Positions 46,817 through 57,417 of a DNA stretch of 64,000 nt are shown here, piece by piece; position 1 is the stretch's first letter, and every line of letters starts with the position of its first letter. The translations under genes and the position numbers were made by a program. The notes below the pieces were generated by a model. It did no database searches. It had not been told where the DNA came from and saw nothing but the letters and a program-made list of their open reading frames with translations. Source of the stretch: Brucella tritici (GTDB lineage: Bacteria; Pseudomonadota; Alphaproteobacteria; Rhizobiales; Rhizobiaceae); NCBI RefSeq assembly GCF_008932295.1, contig NZ_WBWA01000009.1:123077-187076 (forward strand), given 5' to 3'.

Positions 46817-48139
46817 TCAGAAACTCTCTTTCAGCCATTGGCTGACACGTTGAATGCGCCCACCCGTACCGGTCATGAGACCGGAGGAAGCTGCTTTCAC
46901 CGACCGCTCTTCTATCCCGGCCACCTGCGGGTAGATCAGAAGTCCAACGGTCGCGGCAAAAGCTGCCCCCTTAGCCGCCTCAGGCAATCCCGCTATTCCT
47001 AGAGGACGCCCGATTCGTACATTTCTTGCAAGGATTCGCCGGGCCGCCTCTGGCATTCCTGGCAGTTGGCTTGCGCCGCCGGTCAGAACCACACGCTTGC
47101 CGACAATATGTCCAAGACCTGACTGGTTGAGCCTGTCGCGCACCAGTTCCAGCGTCTCTTCCACTCTTGCACGGATAATCCGCGTCAGCACCGAGCGCGG
47201 ATATTGATTGGGTACATCACGCTCATCGTCGCCGATGGGCGGCACGGAGATGAGATCGCGGTCATCGGCAGCGCTCGGCAGAGCAGAGCCGTACATGACC
47301 TTCAGGCGCTCGGCATCTTCCATCCGGGTGGAGAAGCCGCGAGCCACGTCCATCGTCACGTGATTGCCGCCAATGGCCACTGCATCGGCGTGAATGAACT
47401 TGCCTTCGGAGAAGACGGAAATCGTCGTCGTGCCGCCGCCCATATCAATACAGGCCGCACCCATTTCAGCCTCGTCGCCGACCAGAGCCGCAAGACCGCT
47501 GGCATAAGGCGTTGCTACGATGGCTTCCACCGACAGGTGGCAGCGATTGATGCAAAGTTCCAGATTGCGCAACGGCGCCGCATCGGCAGTCAGCACATGC
47601 ATGTCGACGCCAAGGCTGTCGCCCAACATTCCGAGAGGATCGCGAATGCCACGTTCACCGTCGAGCGTATAACCGACCGGCAGCGAATGAACGAGGTGAC
47701 GCTCGGCTGCGAGCGCCTGCTTGGCACCGGCGGCCAGAACGCGGCGAATATCAGTCTGCTCGACTTCATGGCCGCCCAGATTGACGCTTGCGGTGAAGGT
47801 TTCGCTCTTGAGGCGACCGGCCGAAATATTAACGATCAGGCTATCGACGGTAAGGCCAGCCATGCGTTCCGCTGCATCGACCGCAAGACGAATCGACTGC
47901 TCAGCGGCATCCAGATCGATGATGACGCCCGACTTGACGCCGCGCGAACGCTGATGGCCGATGCCCAGCACTTCCATACGGTGCGTGCGACCTGGCAGCA
48001 GTGCGCCGCCTTCATGCGGACGCAACCGTGCGATGACGCAGGAAACCTTGCTCGATCCGACATCCAGAACCGTTAACAGGCGCACCTTGCGCCCTGCTGT
48101 TCCGCCTTGTGATGATCCCTTGCCGCCCAGAATACTCAT
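46817..48139 (-). CDS. ftsA: Cell division protein FtsA
   Basis: Actin-like ATPase that ties FtsZ to the membrane and recruits later division proteins. It has 440 residues, with the N-terminal VLDVGSSKVSCVIARL phosphate-binding segment, the 1C domain (about 90-170), the GAACIDMGGGTTTISVF phosphate 2 motif and the C-terminal amphipathic helix IQRVSQWLKESF that inserts in the membrane. Its start overlaps the ftsQ stop by four bases. Confidence 0.96.
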   Translation of the reverse strand: MSILGGKGSSQGGTAGRKVRLLTVLDVGSSKVSCVIARLRPHEGGALLPGRTHRMEVLGIGHQRSRGVKSGVIIDLDAAEQSIRLAVDAAERMAGLTVDSLIVNISAGRLKSETFTASVNLGGHEVEQTDIRRVLAAGAKQALAAERHLVHSLPVGYTLDGERGIRDPLGMLGDSLGVDMHVLTADAAPLRNLELCINRCHLSVEAIVATPYASGLAALVGDEAEMGAACIDMGGGTTTISVFSEGKFIHADAVAIGGNHVTMDVARGFSTRMEDAERLKVMYGSALPSAADDRDLISVPPIGDDERDVPNQYPRSVLTRIIRARVEETLELVRDRLNQSGLGHIVGKRVVLTGGASQLPGMPEAARRILARNVRIGRPLGIAGLPEAAKGAAFAATVGLLIYPQVAGIEERSVKAASSGLMTGTGGRIQRVSQWLKESF

Positions 48140-49071
48140 ACGCGCTTCCCCGTGCGGGATAGTTCTTTTTTACGCTCTGCCAGAAACTTCTGGCGCTGCT
48201 CCATGCCAGTTGCCGTCAATTGGACCGTCACACGATCATCGAGACGAAGATCGACCGCAGCGATATCGCGCGACAGAAGATGCTGGTCCTGATCGAGCTT
48301 CTCGACCTGCGCCAATGCCTTCAGCGGATCGGTTTCCGGCAGCATGATGCGCACGCCATTATCGAGAAGCAGATCCCAGCGACGGTCGCCGACACGGATG
48401 TAGGCGCGAACCTTTCCGGCCAGACCGGGATAGGCAGCAATCTCGTCGACAAACCCTTTGACCTTCTTTTCCGCACCCTCACCCACGACGAGCGGCAGCG
48501 AATTGTAACGGCCGGAACGGAACGGAACGATCGTGTCGCCAGCGGCGTCGATCAGCGACAGGTCCTTGTCGTTCTGCCAGATGGCGAACGCCTTGCGCTC
48601 ATGCAGCGAAACAAGAACGGTGCCGGGATAAACCTTGCGAACTTCTGCGCTTTCAACCCAGGGCAGTTTGTCGATCGACTGGCGCGCTTCTTCTGCGCTC
48701 AGACCGACAAGAGACGTCTCGCCGTCGAGATCAAGCTGGCCCAGAACATCGATATCGGAGGTCTCGTTGTTTCCAACGACCTTTACATCCTCGATTGCAA
48801 AACCGAGCGTGGAAGCAGTCGCCTTGACCACCTCCGGCGCGTGACCGCCAACCGCCATGCCATAGAGGCCGGTAGCACCGAGGAAACCCAGCATGCCGAC
48901 AGTGCCAGCATGGCGCGGAATATTAACATTGCCCTGGAAAAGGCGGACGGCAAAGCGGAACGGCTTGCGCAGGAAGCGCGGCAGGACAAAAGCAGCACCC
49001 ATCGCCCCCGATGCATCCCGCATCGAGCCCGAGCGCCCATATCCGTCCGATTTTCCGTTCAACGCAAACAA
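48136..49071 (-). CDS. ftsQ: Cell division protein FtsQ
   Basis: Bitopic divisome protein. It has 311 residues: a cytoplasmic tail (1 to about 65), one transmembrane helix ([18 protein letters not shown]), then the periplasmic POTRA domain ([23 protein letters not shown]) and beta domain. I place the start at TTG 49071 ([10 protein letters not shown]) because a perfect GGAGGA lies six bases upstream, inside the end of ddl. A TTG at 49092 lacks such a site. The overlap with ddl (13 bases) and with ftsA suggests strict translational coupling. Confidence 0.9.
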   Translation of the reverse strand: MFALNGKSDGYGRSGSMRDASGAMGAAFVLPRFLRKPFRFAVRLFQGNVNIPRHAGTVGMLGFLGATGLYGMAVGGHAPEVVKATASTLGFAIEDVKVVGNNETSDIDVLGQLDLDGETSLVGLSAEEARQSIDKLPWVESAEVRKVYPGTVLVSLHERKAFAIWQNDKDLSLIDAAGDTIVPFRSGRYNSLPLVVGEGAEKKVKGFVDEIAAYPGLAGKVRAYIRVGDRRWDLLLDNGVRIMLPETDPLKALAQVEKLDQDQHLLSRDIAAVDLRLDDRVTVQLTATGMEQRQKFLAERKKELSRTGKRV

Positions 49072-49985
49072 GACGCGTCCTCCACCATCCAACTCAACAA
49101 TTCACCGAAAGAGATACCAGCCGCTTTGGCGATATCAGGCACGAGCGAGGTAGGAGTCATCCCCGGCTGGGTATTGATTTCCAGCCAGATAACTTCGCCA
49201 TCTTCAGAGAAACGATCATCGAAACGGAAGTCTGACCGGCTTACGCCCCGACACCCGATTGCCCGATGCGCCGTAAGGGCCATTGTTTGTATTTTTTGGT
49301 AAATATTTGGTAAAATTTTTGCCGGACACACGTGAGAAGACGCACCTGCAACATATTTTGAATCATAGTCGTAGAACTGATGCCCTACCGGAATGATCTC
49401 GCACACGTCCATGACGCGATCACCCATCACCGCACAGGTCAATTCCCGACCGGGAATGTATTTTTCGACCAGCACCTCGGCGCCGTAATTCCACTCAGCC
49501 GAACTGATGATTTGCGGAGGATGCGTCTGATCCTCCTTAACGATCACAACACCAAAGCTCGAACCTTCACGAACCGGCTTGACCACGTAAGGCGGCTCCA
49601 TCGGATGCTCTGTACCGATTTCAAAACGATTGAGCAGAAGCGAGGGAGCAACAGCAACGCCAGCAGCAGCCGCAACCTTCTTGGCGCGATCCTTGTCCAT
49701 GGCAAGCGCCGAAGCGAGCACGCCCGAATGCGTATAGGGAATCTGGAGATATTCGAGCACGCCCTGAATAGCGCCATCCTCACCGAAAGGACCATGCAGC
49801 GCATTGAACGCAACATCAGGCTTCAGTTCTGCAAGAACGCTGGCAACATTGCGATCCACATCAACACGCGTCACGCGATAGCCGCGCTCTTCAAGGGTCG
49901 CAGCGCAAGCTGCTCCGGAGGACAAGCTGACCGGACGCTCCGAAGAGAAACCGCCCATCAAAACGGCGACGTGCTTTCCCGTCAT
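49059..49985 (-). CDS. ddl: D-alanine--D-alanine ligase
   Basis: ATP-grasp enzyme that makes the D-Ala-D-Ala dipeptide for peptidoglycan; target of cycloserine. It has 308 residues, with [21 protein letters not shown] at the N-terminus, [17 protein letters not shown], the ATP-grasp core ([14 protein letters not shown]) and the metal-binding [15 protein letters not shown]. The ATG at 49985 has AGGGG eight bases upstream; in-frame ATGs further up lack one. It starts a second transcription unit after the murB terminator. Confidence 0.95.
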   Translation of the reverse strand: MTGKHVAVLMGGFSSERPVSLSSGAACAATLEERGYRVTRVDVDRNVASVLAELKPDVAFNALHGPFGEDGAIQGVLEYLQIPYTHSGVLASALAMDKDRAKKVAAAAGVAVAPSLLLNRFEIGTEHPMEPPYVVKPVREGSSFGVVIVKEDQTHPPQIISSAEWNYGAEVLVEKYIPGRELTCAVMGDRVMDVCEIIPVGHQFYDYDSKYVAGASSHVCPAKILPNIYQKIQTMALTAHRAIGCRGVSRSDFRFDDRFSEDGEVIWLEINTQPGMTPTSLVPDIAKAAGISFGELLSWMVEDASCLR

Positions 49986-50028
49986 GTTAGCATCCCCTCT
50001 GCGCAATCCCCTGCGCATCAATTAAACA

Positions 50029-50133
50029 GAATCCGAGCAACCCAGCAGCACAGGCCGCAGGCACCCGCGGCAGGAAAATCCTGCCGAATCAAATCACTGT
50101 GTGGTTAACCCTAAAGAATCAGAGGATTGATTC
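50029..50133. promoter_or_regulatory. Upstream region of ddl-ftsQAZ with four GANTC sites and palindromes
   Basis: Four GANTC sites (50029, 50086, 50116, 50129), the target of the cell-cycle methylase CcrM in alphaproteobacteria, fall within about 105 bp. The last two form the ends of a GAATCA-N6-TGATTC palindrome. A perfect CGGCAGGA-AAA-TCCTGCCG repeat lies at 50068-50086. On the minus strand TTAACCAC at about 50101-50108 is one base off the CtrA-type TTAACCAT. The promoter itself was not resolved. Confidence 0.45.
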
Positions 50134-50184
50134 CGTGACAAGACCCTATAGGAAGGGACGAACCTTACGCGTCGCTTGTGAAGG

Positions 50185-50220
50185 CAAAAAAGCCCGGAAT
50201 ATCAGGTAGAAAATCCGGGC
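50185..50220 (-). terminator. Rho-independent terminator after murB
   Basis: On the minus strand GCCCGGA and TCCGGGC form a 7-bp stem with a 15-base loop, followed by TTTTTTG. It lies just past the murB stop codon and closes the upstream half of the dcw cluster. Confidence 0.88.
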
Positions 50221-50230
50221 AACTTTTTTA

Positions 50231-51193
50231 TCAAAATTTTCCAAGAAACTCTTCAACCGGCTCACCCTCGCGGAACAAACCGAGACGTTTGATTTCCCAA
50301 TGAAGGCGAATACCCGAATTTTCGAAAACTTTGGCGCGTACCGTTTCGCCCAAAGTCTCCAGATCATGCCCCGTTGCGGTGCCTGTATTGATCATAAAAT
50401 TGCAGTGCATTTCGGACATCTGCGCGCCGCCGACACGCAAACCGCGACAGCCTGCCTTGTCGATTTCCTTCCAGGCCGATGTGCCTTCCGGATTCTTGAA
50501 GGTCGAACCACCCGTCTTTTCGCGCACAGGCTGCACCGTCTCGCGATGATGCTGCACCTCGTCCATGGCCTGCCGGATCTCATCTCGCTCACCCGGAACT
50601 CCCTCGAACAAGACGGAGGTAAAAATCATATCCGATGGCGCAGAAGAATGCCGATAGGCGTAGCCCATATCGGCATTGGAAAGCACATGCACCTCGCCGT
50701 TCCGATCAAGGGCGCGAATCTCAACGACGCGCTCGCGTGTTTCCACGCCGTTTGCGCCTGCATTCATGCGCAAAGCGCCGCCAATGCCGCCGGGTATGCC
50801 GTGGTAGAAATGAAAGCCAGCCAGCCCCGCTTCCAGAGCCGCTGCGGCCACACGCTTGTCAGGCGTCGCCGCCCCGGCCCGCAACTGCGTATCGGAAACC
50901 TGTTCGACTTCGCCGAAGCCTTTTGCAGAAAGCCGCACGACGAAGCCGGGAACACCGCCATCGCGTACGAGCAGATTGGAGCCGATGCCGACAACGAGAA
51001 TCGGTATCTCTTCCGGCACGGCTTTCAGAAATGTGGAGAGGTCTTCTTCGTCGCCAGGCTGAAACAGGACCTGTGCCGGTCCGCCAGCGCGGAACCAGGT
51101 GATCTTGTCCATGCCGGTATCGGGCGTCAGCCGACCACGCAAGCCCGACAGTTTGCCGTCGAGCTTCTTCAGAAGCGTCTCACCGCTTTCCAT
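50231..51193 (-). CDS. murB: UDP-N-acetylenolpyruvoylglucosamine reductase
   Basis: FAD enzyme that reduces the enolpyruvyl group to give UDP-MurNAc. It has 320 residues, with the FAD/PP segment [16 protein letters not shown], the [18 protein letters not shown] signature and the C-terminal [22 protein letters not shown] with catalytic Ser; LHWEIKRLG closes it. It is the short type IIb form lacking the extra domain of E. coli MurB. The start is one base after the murC stop, with its binding site in the murC end. Confidence 0.95.
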   Translation of the reverse strand: MESGETLLKKLDGKLSGLRGRLTPDTGMDKITWFRAGGPAQVLFQPGDEEDLSTFLKAVPEEIPILVVGIGSNLLVRDGGVPGFVVRLSAKGFGEVEQVSDTQLRAGAATPDKRVAAAALEAGLAGFHFYHGIPGGIGGALRMNAGANGVETRERVVEIRALDRNGEVHVLSNADMGYAYRHSSAPSDMIFTSVLFEGVPGERDEIRQAMDEVQHHRETVQPVREKTGGSTFKNPEGTSAWKEIDKAGCRGLRVGGAQMSEMHCNFMINTGTATGHDLETLGETVRAKVFENSGIRLHWEIKRLGLFREGEPVEEFLGKF

Positions 51194-51194
51194 G

Positions 51195-52601
51195 TTACTT
51201 CTTACCCTGTTCTGCCAGTTCTTTCGGCAGTGCATATGCCCACTGCGTAATATTGCCTGCGCCGAGGCAGACTACGAAATCGCCCGGCTCTGCAATCGAC
51301 GCGACCAACGGCGCCAGCGCCTCTGGACCGCTGGCATAGCGCGCATCGCGATGACCTGCGGTCTTGATGCGTGATACGAGCGTTTCGGAATTGATGCCTT
51401 CGATCGGGTCTTCGCCTGCCGTATAGACCGGCGCCACGATGACTGTATCGGCATCGTTGAAACATGCCGCGAATTCATCAAACAGGCTTGCCAGACGCGT
51501 GAAACGGTGCGGCTGCACGATGGCAACCACACGACCTTTCGTGGCTTCACGCGCGGCTTTCAGCACGGCGCGGATTTCAACCGGGTGATGGCCGTAATCG
51601 TCGAATATCTCGACGCCGTTCCATGTGCCCGTATGGGTAAAGCGACGTTTCACGCCGCCGAACGAGCCGAGACCGCGACGAATATCGTCGGCAGAGATAC
51701 CCAGTTCATGCGCGACAGCGATTGCTGCCGTCGCATTGGATACGTTGTGCTGGCCCGGCATCGGCAGACGCAGATCCTTGATCTCGGTCGCCTCGCCCTT
51801 GCGGGAGCGGATCACGACATCGAACAGGCTCGCCGCGCCATCCATCCGGTGATTGACAAAACGCACATCGGCCTGCGGGTTCTGGCCATAAGTCACAATA
51901 CGCCGGTCTTCGATGCGGCTCACCAGAGCCTGCACTTCGGGATGGTCAAGGCACATCACGCCAAAGCCATAGAACGGCACATTCTCGACAAACTGCGCGA
52001 AAGCCGCGCGCACGGCATCGAAATTGCCGTAATGGTCGAGATGTTCCGGGTCGATATTGGTGACGACCGCAATATCAGCCGGAAGCTTGAGGAACGTACC
52101 GTCGCTTTCATCCGCTTCCACCACCATCCAGTCACCATCGCCCATGCGGGCATTGGTGCCATAGGCGTTGATGATACCGCCATTGATAACCGTTGGATCG
52201 AGGTGCCCGGCATCGAGCAAGGCCGCAACCATCGACGTCGTGGTGGTCTTGCCATGCGTGCCGCCAATCGCGACCGCATGACGGAAGCGCATCAGTTCGG
52301 CCAGCATTTCGGCACGGCGCACGATGGGCAACAGTTTTTCGCGTGCAGCAACCAGCTCGGGATTGTTCTTCTTGATCGCCGTCGAAACGACAACCACTTC
52401 GGCATCGCCGATATTTTCAGCCTTGTGGCCGACAAAGACCTCAATGCCTTTTTCACGCAGGCGCTGTACATTGGCGCTGTCGGACTGGTCCGAGCCCTGC
52501 ACATGATAGCCGAGATTGTGCAGCACTTCGGCAATACCGCTCATGCCGATGCCGCCAATTCCGATGAAATGGACAAGCCCGATATTCAGCGGCATTTTCA
52601 T
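51195..52601 (-). CDS. murC: UDP-N-acetylmuramate--L-alanine ligase
   Basis: Adds L-alanine to UDP-MurNAc, the first Mur ligase step. It has 468 residues. The N-terminal [16 protein letters not shown] binds the UDP substrate; the ATP loop is [12 protein letters not shown]; the C-terminal domain has [15 protein letters not shown], typical of MurC. Its start overlaps the murG stop by four bases (ATGA). Confidence 0.96.
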   Translation of the reverse strand: MKMPLNIGLVHFIGIGGIGMSGIAEVLHNLGYHVQGSDQSDSANVQRLREKGIEVFVGHKAENIGDAEVVVVSTAIKKNNPELVAAREKLLPIVRRAEMLAELMRFRHAVAIGGTHGKTTTTSMVAALLDAGHLDPTVINGGIINAYGTNARMGDGDWMVVEADESDGTFLKLPADIAVVTNIDPEHLDHYGNFDAVRAAFAQFVENVPFYGFGVMCLDHPEVQALVSRIEDRRIVTYGQNPQADVRFVNHRMDGAASLFDVVIRSRKGEATEIKDLRLPMPGQHNVSNATAAIAVAHELGISADDIRRGLGSFGGVKRRFTHTGTWNGVEIFDDYGHHPVEIRAVLKAAREATKGRVVAIVQPHRFTRLASLFDEFAACFNDADTVIVAPVYTAGEDPIEGINSETLVSRIKTAGHRDARYASGPEALAPLVASIAEPGDFVVCLGAGNITQWAYALPKELAEQGKK

Positions 52602-53725
52602 GGCCGAGTTCCTTCTTTAAATTCCTGAACAGATTTACCTGCTGCAATAGCCTCTGCCAGATCAGCAAGCAACCGCGCTGCATCCGGCTTACCAACGCTT
52701 TTTGCAGCTTTTGCTTGTGCTTCGAGGCGCTCCGGCTGATTCATTGCAGCCTGGAGTATCGCGGCCAAGCATTCTGGCGACAATTCCGACTGGCGAACGA
52801 CCTCGCCACCGCCGACAGCCGCAAGCGCTGCCGCATTCGCCGCCTGATCATGATCGAGCGCATGCGGAAACGGCACCAGCATTGCCGGGCGGCCGATCAC
52901 CGTGATCTCCGAAACAGTCGAAGCGCCGGAACGCGAAATCACGAACTGGGCATCCGCCATGCGTGCCGGCATATCGTTGAAAAACGGCGCAACATCAGCG
53001 GGAACACCAAGTTTCTTGTAAGCTTCCCGCACGGCGGCTTCGTCTTCCTTGCGCGCCTGTTGGGTAATCAGCAACCGCGCCCGGTCTCTATCCGGCAGCA
53101 AGGCCACGGCAGCGGGAATGGCTGTCGAAAAGAACTGTGCGCCCTGGCTACCGCCAAAAACCAGCAGGCGGAACCGTTCATCCGCCTTGACCGGCTTGTA
53201 AGAAGTCCCAGCCGCGGCCAGAACCGGAGGACGCACCGGATTGCCGGTCGTGACCGTCTTTTCGGCATAGGCCCCGCCGGTCTCGGGCAGAAAGCCACCA
53301 GCAATTGCTTTCACGCGACCTGCAAGCCCTTTGTTGGCGCGGCCCATGACGGCATTCTGCTCGTGCACCATCGTCGGGATGTTCATGTTGCTCGCGGCAT
53401 AGAGCGGCGGCAGTGTCGGATAGCCACCAAAGCCCGCGACGAGTTTGGGCTTCAGCCGGCGGAACAATTTACGGGAATCGAGATTGCCCTGCCATAGCGA
53501 CCAGAACGTCTTCAGGAGCGCTATCGGGTTGCGGCCTGCAATTGTTGCCGAACGAATGACATGAATATGGTCTTCCGCGAAGGCACCCGCGAAACGCTGC
53601 GCACGCGCATCGGTCGCCAGATGGACGTCCCAACCGCGTGCCTTCAATTCATGCGCCAGCGCTTCCGCCGGAAAGAGATGGCCGCCCGTTCCACCGGCGG
53701 CCAGTACGATTACGCCTTTTACCAT
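52598..53725 (-). CDS. murG: Lipid II synthase (UDP-GlcNAc transferase)
   Basis: Inner-leaflet glycosyltransferase that adds GlcNAc to lipid I. It has 375 residues in a GT-B fold. The N-terminal [18 protein letters not shown] is the lipid-substrate loop; [13 protein letters not shown] and, in the C-terminal half, [38 protein letters not shown] bind UDP-GlcNAc. The ATG at 53725 has GAGGGG before it and lies 7 bp after the ftsW stop; the longer upstream frame would overlap ftsW. Confidence 0.95.
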   Translation of the reverse strand: MVKGVIVLAAGGTGGHLFPAEALAHELKARGWDVHLATDARAQRFAGAFAEDHIHVIRSATIAGRNPIALLKTFWSLWQGNLDSRKLFRRLKPKLVAGFGGYPTLPPLYAASNMNIPTMVHEQNAVMGRANKGLAGRVKAIAGGFLPETGGAYAEKTVTTGNPVRPPVLAAAGTSYKPVKADERFRLLVFGGSQGAQFFSTAIPAAVALLPDRDRARLLITQQARKEDEAAVREAYKKLGVPADVAPFFNDMPARMADAQFVISRSGASTVSEITVIGRPAMLVPFPHALDHDQAANAAALAAVGGGEVVRQSELSPECLAAILQAAMNQPERLEAQAKAAKSVGKPDAARLLADLAEAIAAGKSVQEFKEGTRP

Positions 53726-53732
53726 CGGCCCC

Positions 53733-54893
53733 TCACAGCGCAGGAATGCGTTTGCCCATATCGACACCGCTACCGACCGTATGGGTCATGCGGGCTTCCG
53801 GACGGCGGCGCGTCAGAGCCAGAAGAATACCCATCGTGATGGCAATGGCGATAAGCGAGGAACCGCCATAGGAAATGAACGGCAGGGTCATGCCCTTTGC
53901 AGGCATGAGATGCAGGTTCACGGCCATGTTGATGATCGACTGGAAACCGAACAGAATGACAATCCCCGAGACTGCCAGACGGGTGAACGGATCACGCTCG
54001 CGCAGCGCAATCGAAAGACCGCGCACGACGATGAATGCGAACAGCAGCATGATGATCATGCACAGGATGATGCCGTATTCTTCTGCCGCAACCGAGAAAA
54101 TGAAGTCGGTATGACTGTCCGGGATGATGCGCTTGATGGTGCCTTCGCCCGGCCCCTGTCCGAACCAGCCACCACGCAGGATCGCTTCGCGACCGGCATC
54201 GACCTGGAACGTATCGCCCTCACCCGTCATGAACCGATTGATACGTCCGGCCACGTGATCGAACATGAAATAGGCAGAAACGCCGCCGCAAACAGCAAGA
54301 CCACCCAGGACCAGAATCCAGAACATTGGCAGACCGGCGAGGAAGAACATCGCACCCCATGTGCCCGTGGTCAGCATTGTCTGGCCAAGGTCAGGCTGGA
54401 GAACGAGCAGAGCGGCAACAGTGCCGAACAGCAGCATGGCTAGAAAATTGCCGGGCATTTCGCCACCGCGTTCCCGCTCCGAGAACAGCCAGGCGCAAAC
54501 CACCACAAACGCGGGCTTCATGAATTCCGATGGCTGGATGGAGATACCCGCCAGATTGACCCAGCGCCGCGCACCCTTCACTTCGATACCGAAGAACAAT
54601 GCTGCAACCATCAATACGAGGGAAATACCAAGCAGGATCAAAGCAAATCGCCTGATCTGACGCGGCGAGAGAAACGACACGCCGATCATGACGGCCACCG
54701 CCGGAACCATGAAGAAAATCTGGCGTTCGACGAAATGGAACCCGTCAAGGCCGATACGCTGGGCCACGGCAGGACTTGCGGCGAATGACAGCAGAATGCC
54801 AAGCCCCATCAGGGCCAGACATGCAGCGAGGAAGAAGCGGTCTATTGTCCACCACCAATTGGCGACAGGACCGCGATCGACACGGCTTACCAT
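53733..54893 (-). CDS. ftsW: Septal peptidoglycan polymerase FtsW
   Basis: SEDS-family glycosyltransferase that polymerises lipid II at the septum with FtsI. It has 386 residues and ten membrane helices. [24 protein letters not shown] and [29 protein letters not shown] are family motifs, with the catalytic Asp region near the latter and [12 protein letters not shown] near the end. Its start overlaps the murD stop by one base. Confidence 0.95.
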   Translation of the reverse strand: MVSRVDRGPVANWWWTIDRFFLAACLALMGLGILLSFAASPAVAQRIGLDGFHFVERQIFFMVPAVAVMIGVSFLSPRQIRRFALILLGISLVLMVAALFFGIEVKGARRWVNLAGISIQPSEFMKPAFVVVCAWLFSERERGGEMPGNFLAMLLFGTVAALLVLQPDLGQTMLTTGTWGAMFFLAGLPMFWILVLGGLAVCGGVSAYFMFDHVAGRINRFMTGEGDTFQVDAGREAILRGGWFGQGPGEGTIKRIIPDSHTDFIFSVAAEEYGIILCMIIMLLFAFIVVRGLSIALRERDPFTRLAVSGIVILFGFQSIINMAVNLHLMPAKGMTLPFISYGGSSLIAIAITMGILLALTRRRPEARMTHTVGSGVDMGKRIPAL

Positions 54894-56296
54894 CAGCTTT
54901 CCCCTCTCATTGGCGTTACACCCGGAAGCGCCAGAACAGCGCTGCGGAATGCATCGCCGCGTTTTTCAAAATTCTGGAACTGGTCGAAGCTCGCGCAAGC
55001 AGGCGACAGCAGCACGACCGGTTCGGGAGCAGCATCGTTACCGGCATCGCGGGCAGCGTGCTCGACGGCGACTGCAAGCGTGTCGGAAATCTCGAACGGC
55101 GCCGCATCGCCAAGCGTTGCCGCAAACTGTGCTGCGGCTTCGCCGATCAGATATGCCTTGGCAATCCGCGGGAAGAACCCCGCCAGCGAAGCAATCCCGC
55201 CAGCTTTCGGTACACCACCTGCAATCCAGTAAATGTTTTGCGGGAAGGAGGACAATGCCGGAGCCGTTGCTTCCGCATTGGTCGCCTTGGAATCGTTGAC
55301 GAACAGGACTTTCCCGCGATGCCCGACCTGTTCCATGCGGTGGGCCAGACCGGGGAAGCTCTTCAATCCCGTCTGGATTTCTTCAAGGCTTAAGCCCACC
55401 GACAAACAGGCCGCAATCGCTGCAAGCGCATTTTGCGCATTGTGCGCGCCGCGCAGCGAACCGATACCTTCCAGAGAAGCGATTTCGTCGACTTCCCCAT
55501 CCTGCGCCCAGAACAGCTTGGCGCCGTCAGCAAAATAGCCTTTGCCGAGGCGCTTTTCCTTGGAAATCCGTACAACATTTACGCCGTCACGATAGAGCCG
55601 GTCCGCAATGGCTTCGCAATAATGATCGTCAACGCCGACAATTGCCGTGTCGCTCGCCGCTACCAGACGTTCCTTGATCGCGGCGTAGTTATCCATCGAG
55701 CCGTGACGGTCGAGATGGTCCGGCGTCAGATTGAGCAGGATGCCCGCCGTCGGGTTCAGCGATGGCGCAAGATCGATCTGGTAAGATGAACATTCGACCA
55801 CATAGAAACGATTGGCCTGCGGCGGCTCCAGCGTCAGGATTGCCGTGCCGATATTGCCGCCAAGCTGCATATCCCGGCCAGAAGCCTTGATGATATGGGC
55901 AATCAAAGCGGTCGTCGTCGATTTGCCGTTGGTGCCGGTAATGGCGATGAACGGGCAATCGGGAGCAATATGATTGCGCTCGCGGACGAACAGTTCCACG
56001 TCACCGATGATTTCGACGCCTGCGGCATGGGCCAGATCGACGGTCCAGTGCGGCTTTGGATGGGTCAGCGGCACGCCCGGCGAAAGCACGAAGGCCGCAA
56101 ATTGCGACCAGTCAGCCTGCCGAAGATCACCTGTGGCAATACCCGCGCTCTGGGCACGGGCAACGCTGTCTGGATTGTCATCCCAGGCAACGATCTTTGC
56201 GCCTCCGCCAAGAATCGCCTTGGCGGTCGCAATGCCCGACCCGCCCAGTCCGAAAAGGGCGACTGTCTTATCCTTGAGGGCGGTGATCGGGATCAT
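54893..56296 (-). CDS. murD: UDP-N-acetylmuramoylalanine--D-glutamate ligase
   Basis: Adds D-glutamate to UDP-MurNAc-L-Ala. It has 467 residues: an N-terminal Rossmann domain ([16 protein letters not shown]), an ATP-binding central domain with [12 protein letters not shown], and a C-terminal domain with [16 protein letters not shown]. It follows mraY by 12 bp and overlaps ftsW by one base. Confidence 0.96.
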   Translation of the reverse strand: MIPITALKDKTVALFGLGGSGIATAKAILGGGAKIVAWDDNPDSVARAQSAGIATGDLRQADWSQFAAFVLSPGVPLTHPKPHWTVDLAHAAGVEIIGDVELFVRERNHIAPDCPFIAITGTNGKSTTTALIAHIIKASGRDMQLGGNIGTAILTLEPPQANRFYVVECSSYQIDLAPSLNPTAGILLNLTPDHLDRHGSMDNYAAIKERLVAASDTAIVGVDDHYCEAIADRLYRDGVNVVRISKEKRLGKGYFADGAKLFWAQDGEVDEIASLEGIGSLRGAHNAQNALAAIAACLSVGLSLEEIQTGLKSFPGLAHRMEQVGHRGKVLFVNDSKATNAEATAPALSSFPQNIYWIAGGVPKAGGIASLAGFFPRIAKAYLIGEAAAQFAATLGDAAPFEISDTLAVAVEHAARDAGNDAAPEPVVLLSPACASFDQFQNFEKRGDAFRSAVLALPGVTPMRGES

Positions 56297-56308
56297 TCGA
56301 TATGCCTG

Positions 56309-57391
56309 TTATCTGAGCTTCAAGGTGGAAAGACCGATCATCGCGAGAATGATCGCAACGATCCAGAACCGGATCACGACCTGGCTCTCGGTCCAGCCCT
56401 TCTTTTCGAAATGGTGGTGGATAGGCGCCATGAGGAAGACGCGCTTGCCGGTCAGTTTGAAGGAACCAACCTGAATGATGACGGAAAGTGCTTCGACGAC
56501 GAACAGGCCGCCGATGATGGCGAGAACGATTTCATGCTTCGTTGCAACTGCAACAGTACCCAGCATACCGCCCAGCGCCAGCGAACCCGTATCGCCCATG
56601 AAGATAGCGGCGGGAGGCGCGTTGAACCACAGGAAGCCAAGCCCCGCGCCGATAACAGCGCCAAGAACCACAGCAAGTTCACCCGTGCCCGGCACGAAAT
56701 GGATCTGCAGATAGTCGGCGAAGATCGCATTACCGGAAAGATAGGCAATGAAGCCGAAGGATGCTGCGGCCACCATGACCGGAACGATTGCAAGCCCGTC
56801 AAGACCATCAGTCAGGTTTACGGCATTGCCCGCGCCGACCATGACGAAGGCAGCAAACGGAATGAAGAACCAGCTCAGATTGACGACGAACTGCTTGGCA
56901 AACGGGAATGTCAGCGAAGACGAGAACGGCTCCTGCCCTGCACGCATGATGACGAAAGCGGCAATAGCGGCGATCAGGAATTCGATGCCAAGACGCGCCT
57001 TGCCGGAAAAACCCTTGTCGGACTGCTTCGTCACCTTGAGATAATCATCATAAAAGCCGATGGCGCCGAAACCTATCGTAACCAGCAGAACAACCCAGAC
57101 ATAGACGCTGGCCAGATTGGCCCAAAGCAGGCATGACACAAGAATGCCGGTCATGATCATGAGGCCGCCCATGGTGGGCGTACCGGCCTTCTTGAAATGG
57201 GTCTGCGGACCGTCAGCGCGGATCGGCTGGCCTTTCCCCTGACGCACCCGGAGCGAGTTGATGATCGACGGGCCGAACAGGAACACGATCAGCGCCGATG
57301 TAATCATCGCGCCGCCGGTGCGGAAGGTAATGTAGCGGAACACATTGAGCGGTGTCATATGTTCGGCGAAGAAGGTGAGAAGCATCAACAT
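56309..57391 (-). CDS. mraY: Phospho-MurNAc-pentapeptide translocase
   Basis: Integral membrane enzyme that couples the UDP-MurNAc-pentapeptide to undecaprenyl phosphate, giving lipid I. It has 360 residues and ten helices, the same length as E. coli MraY. Conserved cytoplasmic motifs: [11 protein letters not shown], the Asp pair [20 protein letters not shown] and [16 protein letters not shown] codons at residue 1 and 3 are both possible starts. The gap to murF is 26 bp. Confidence 0.96.
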   Translation of the reverse strand: MLMLLTFFAEHMTPLNVFRYITFRTGGAMITSALIVFLFGPSIINSLRVRQGKGQPIRADGPQTHFKKAGTPTMGGLMIMTGILVSCLLWANLASVYVWVVLLVTIGFGAIGFYDDYLKVTKQSDKGFSGKARLGIEFLIAAIAAFVIMRAGQEPFSSSLTFPFAKQFVVNLSWFFIPFAAFVMVGAGNAVNLTDGLDGLAIVPVMVAAASFGFIAYLSGNAIFADYLQIHFVPGTGELAVVLGAVIGAGLGFLWFNAPPAAIFMGDTGSLALGGMLGTVAVATKHEIVLAIIGGLFVVEALSVIIQVGSFKLTGKRVFLMAPIHHHFEKKGWTESQVVIRFWIVAIILAMIGLSTLKLR

Positions 57392-57417
57392 GTAGAGAAA
57401 AATCCCTCAAATACCGC

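Noticed and set aside
55895..57136. A 413-codon plus-strand frame opposite murD and mraY
   Set aside because: Shadow of two conserved dcw genes; the translation is charged and repetitive in the way of antisense frames.
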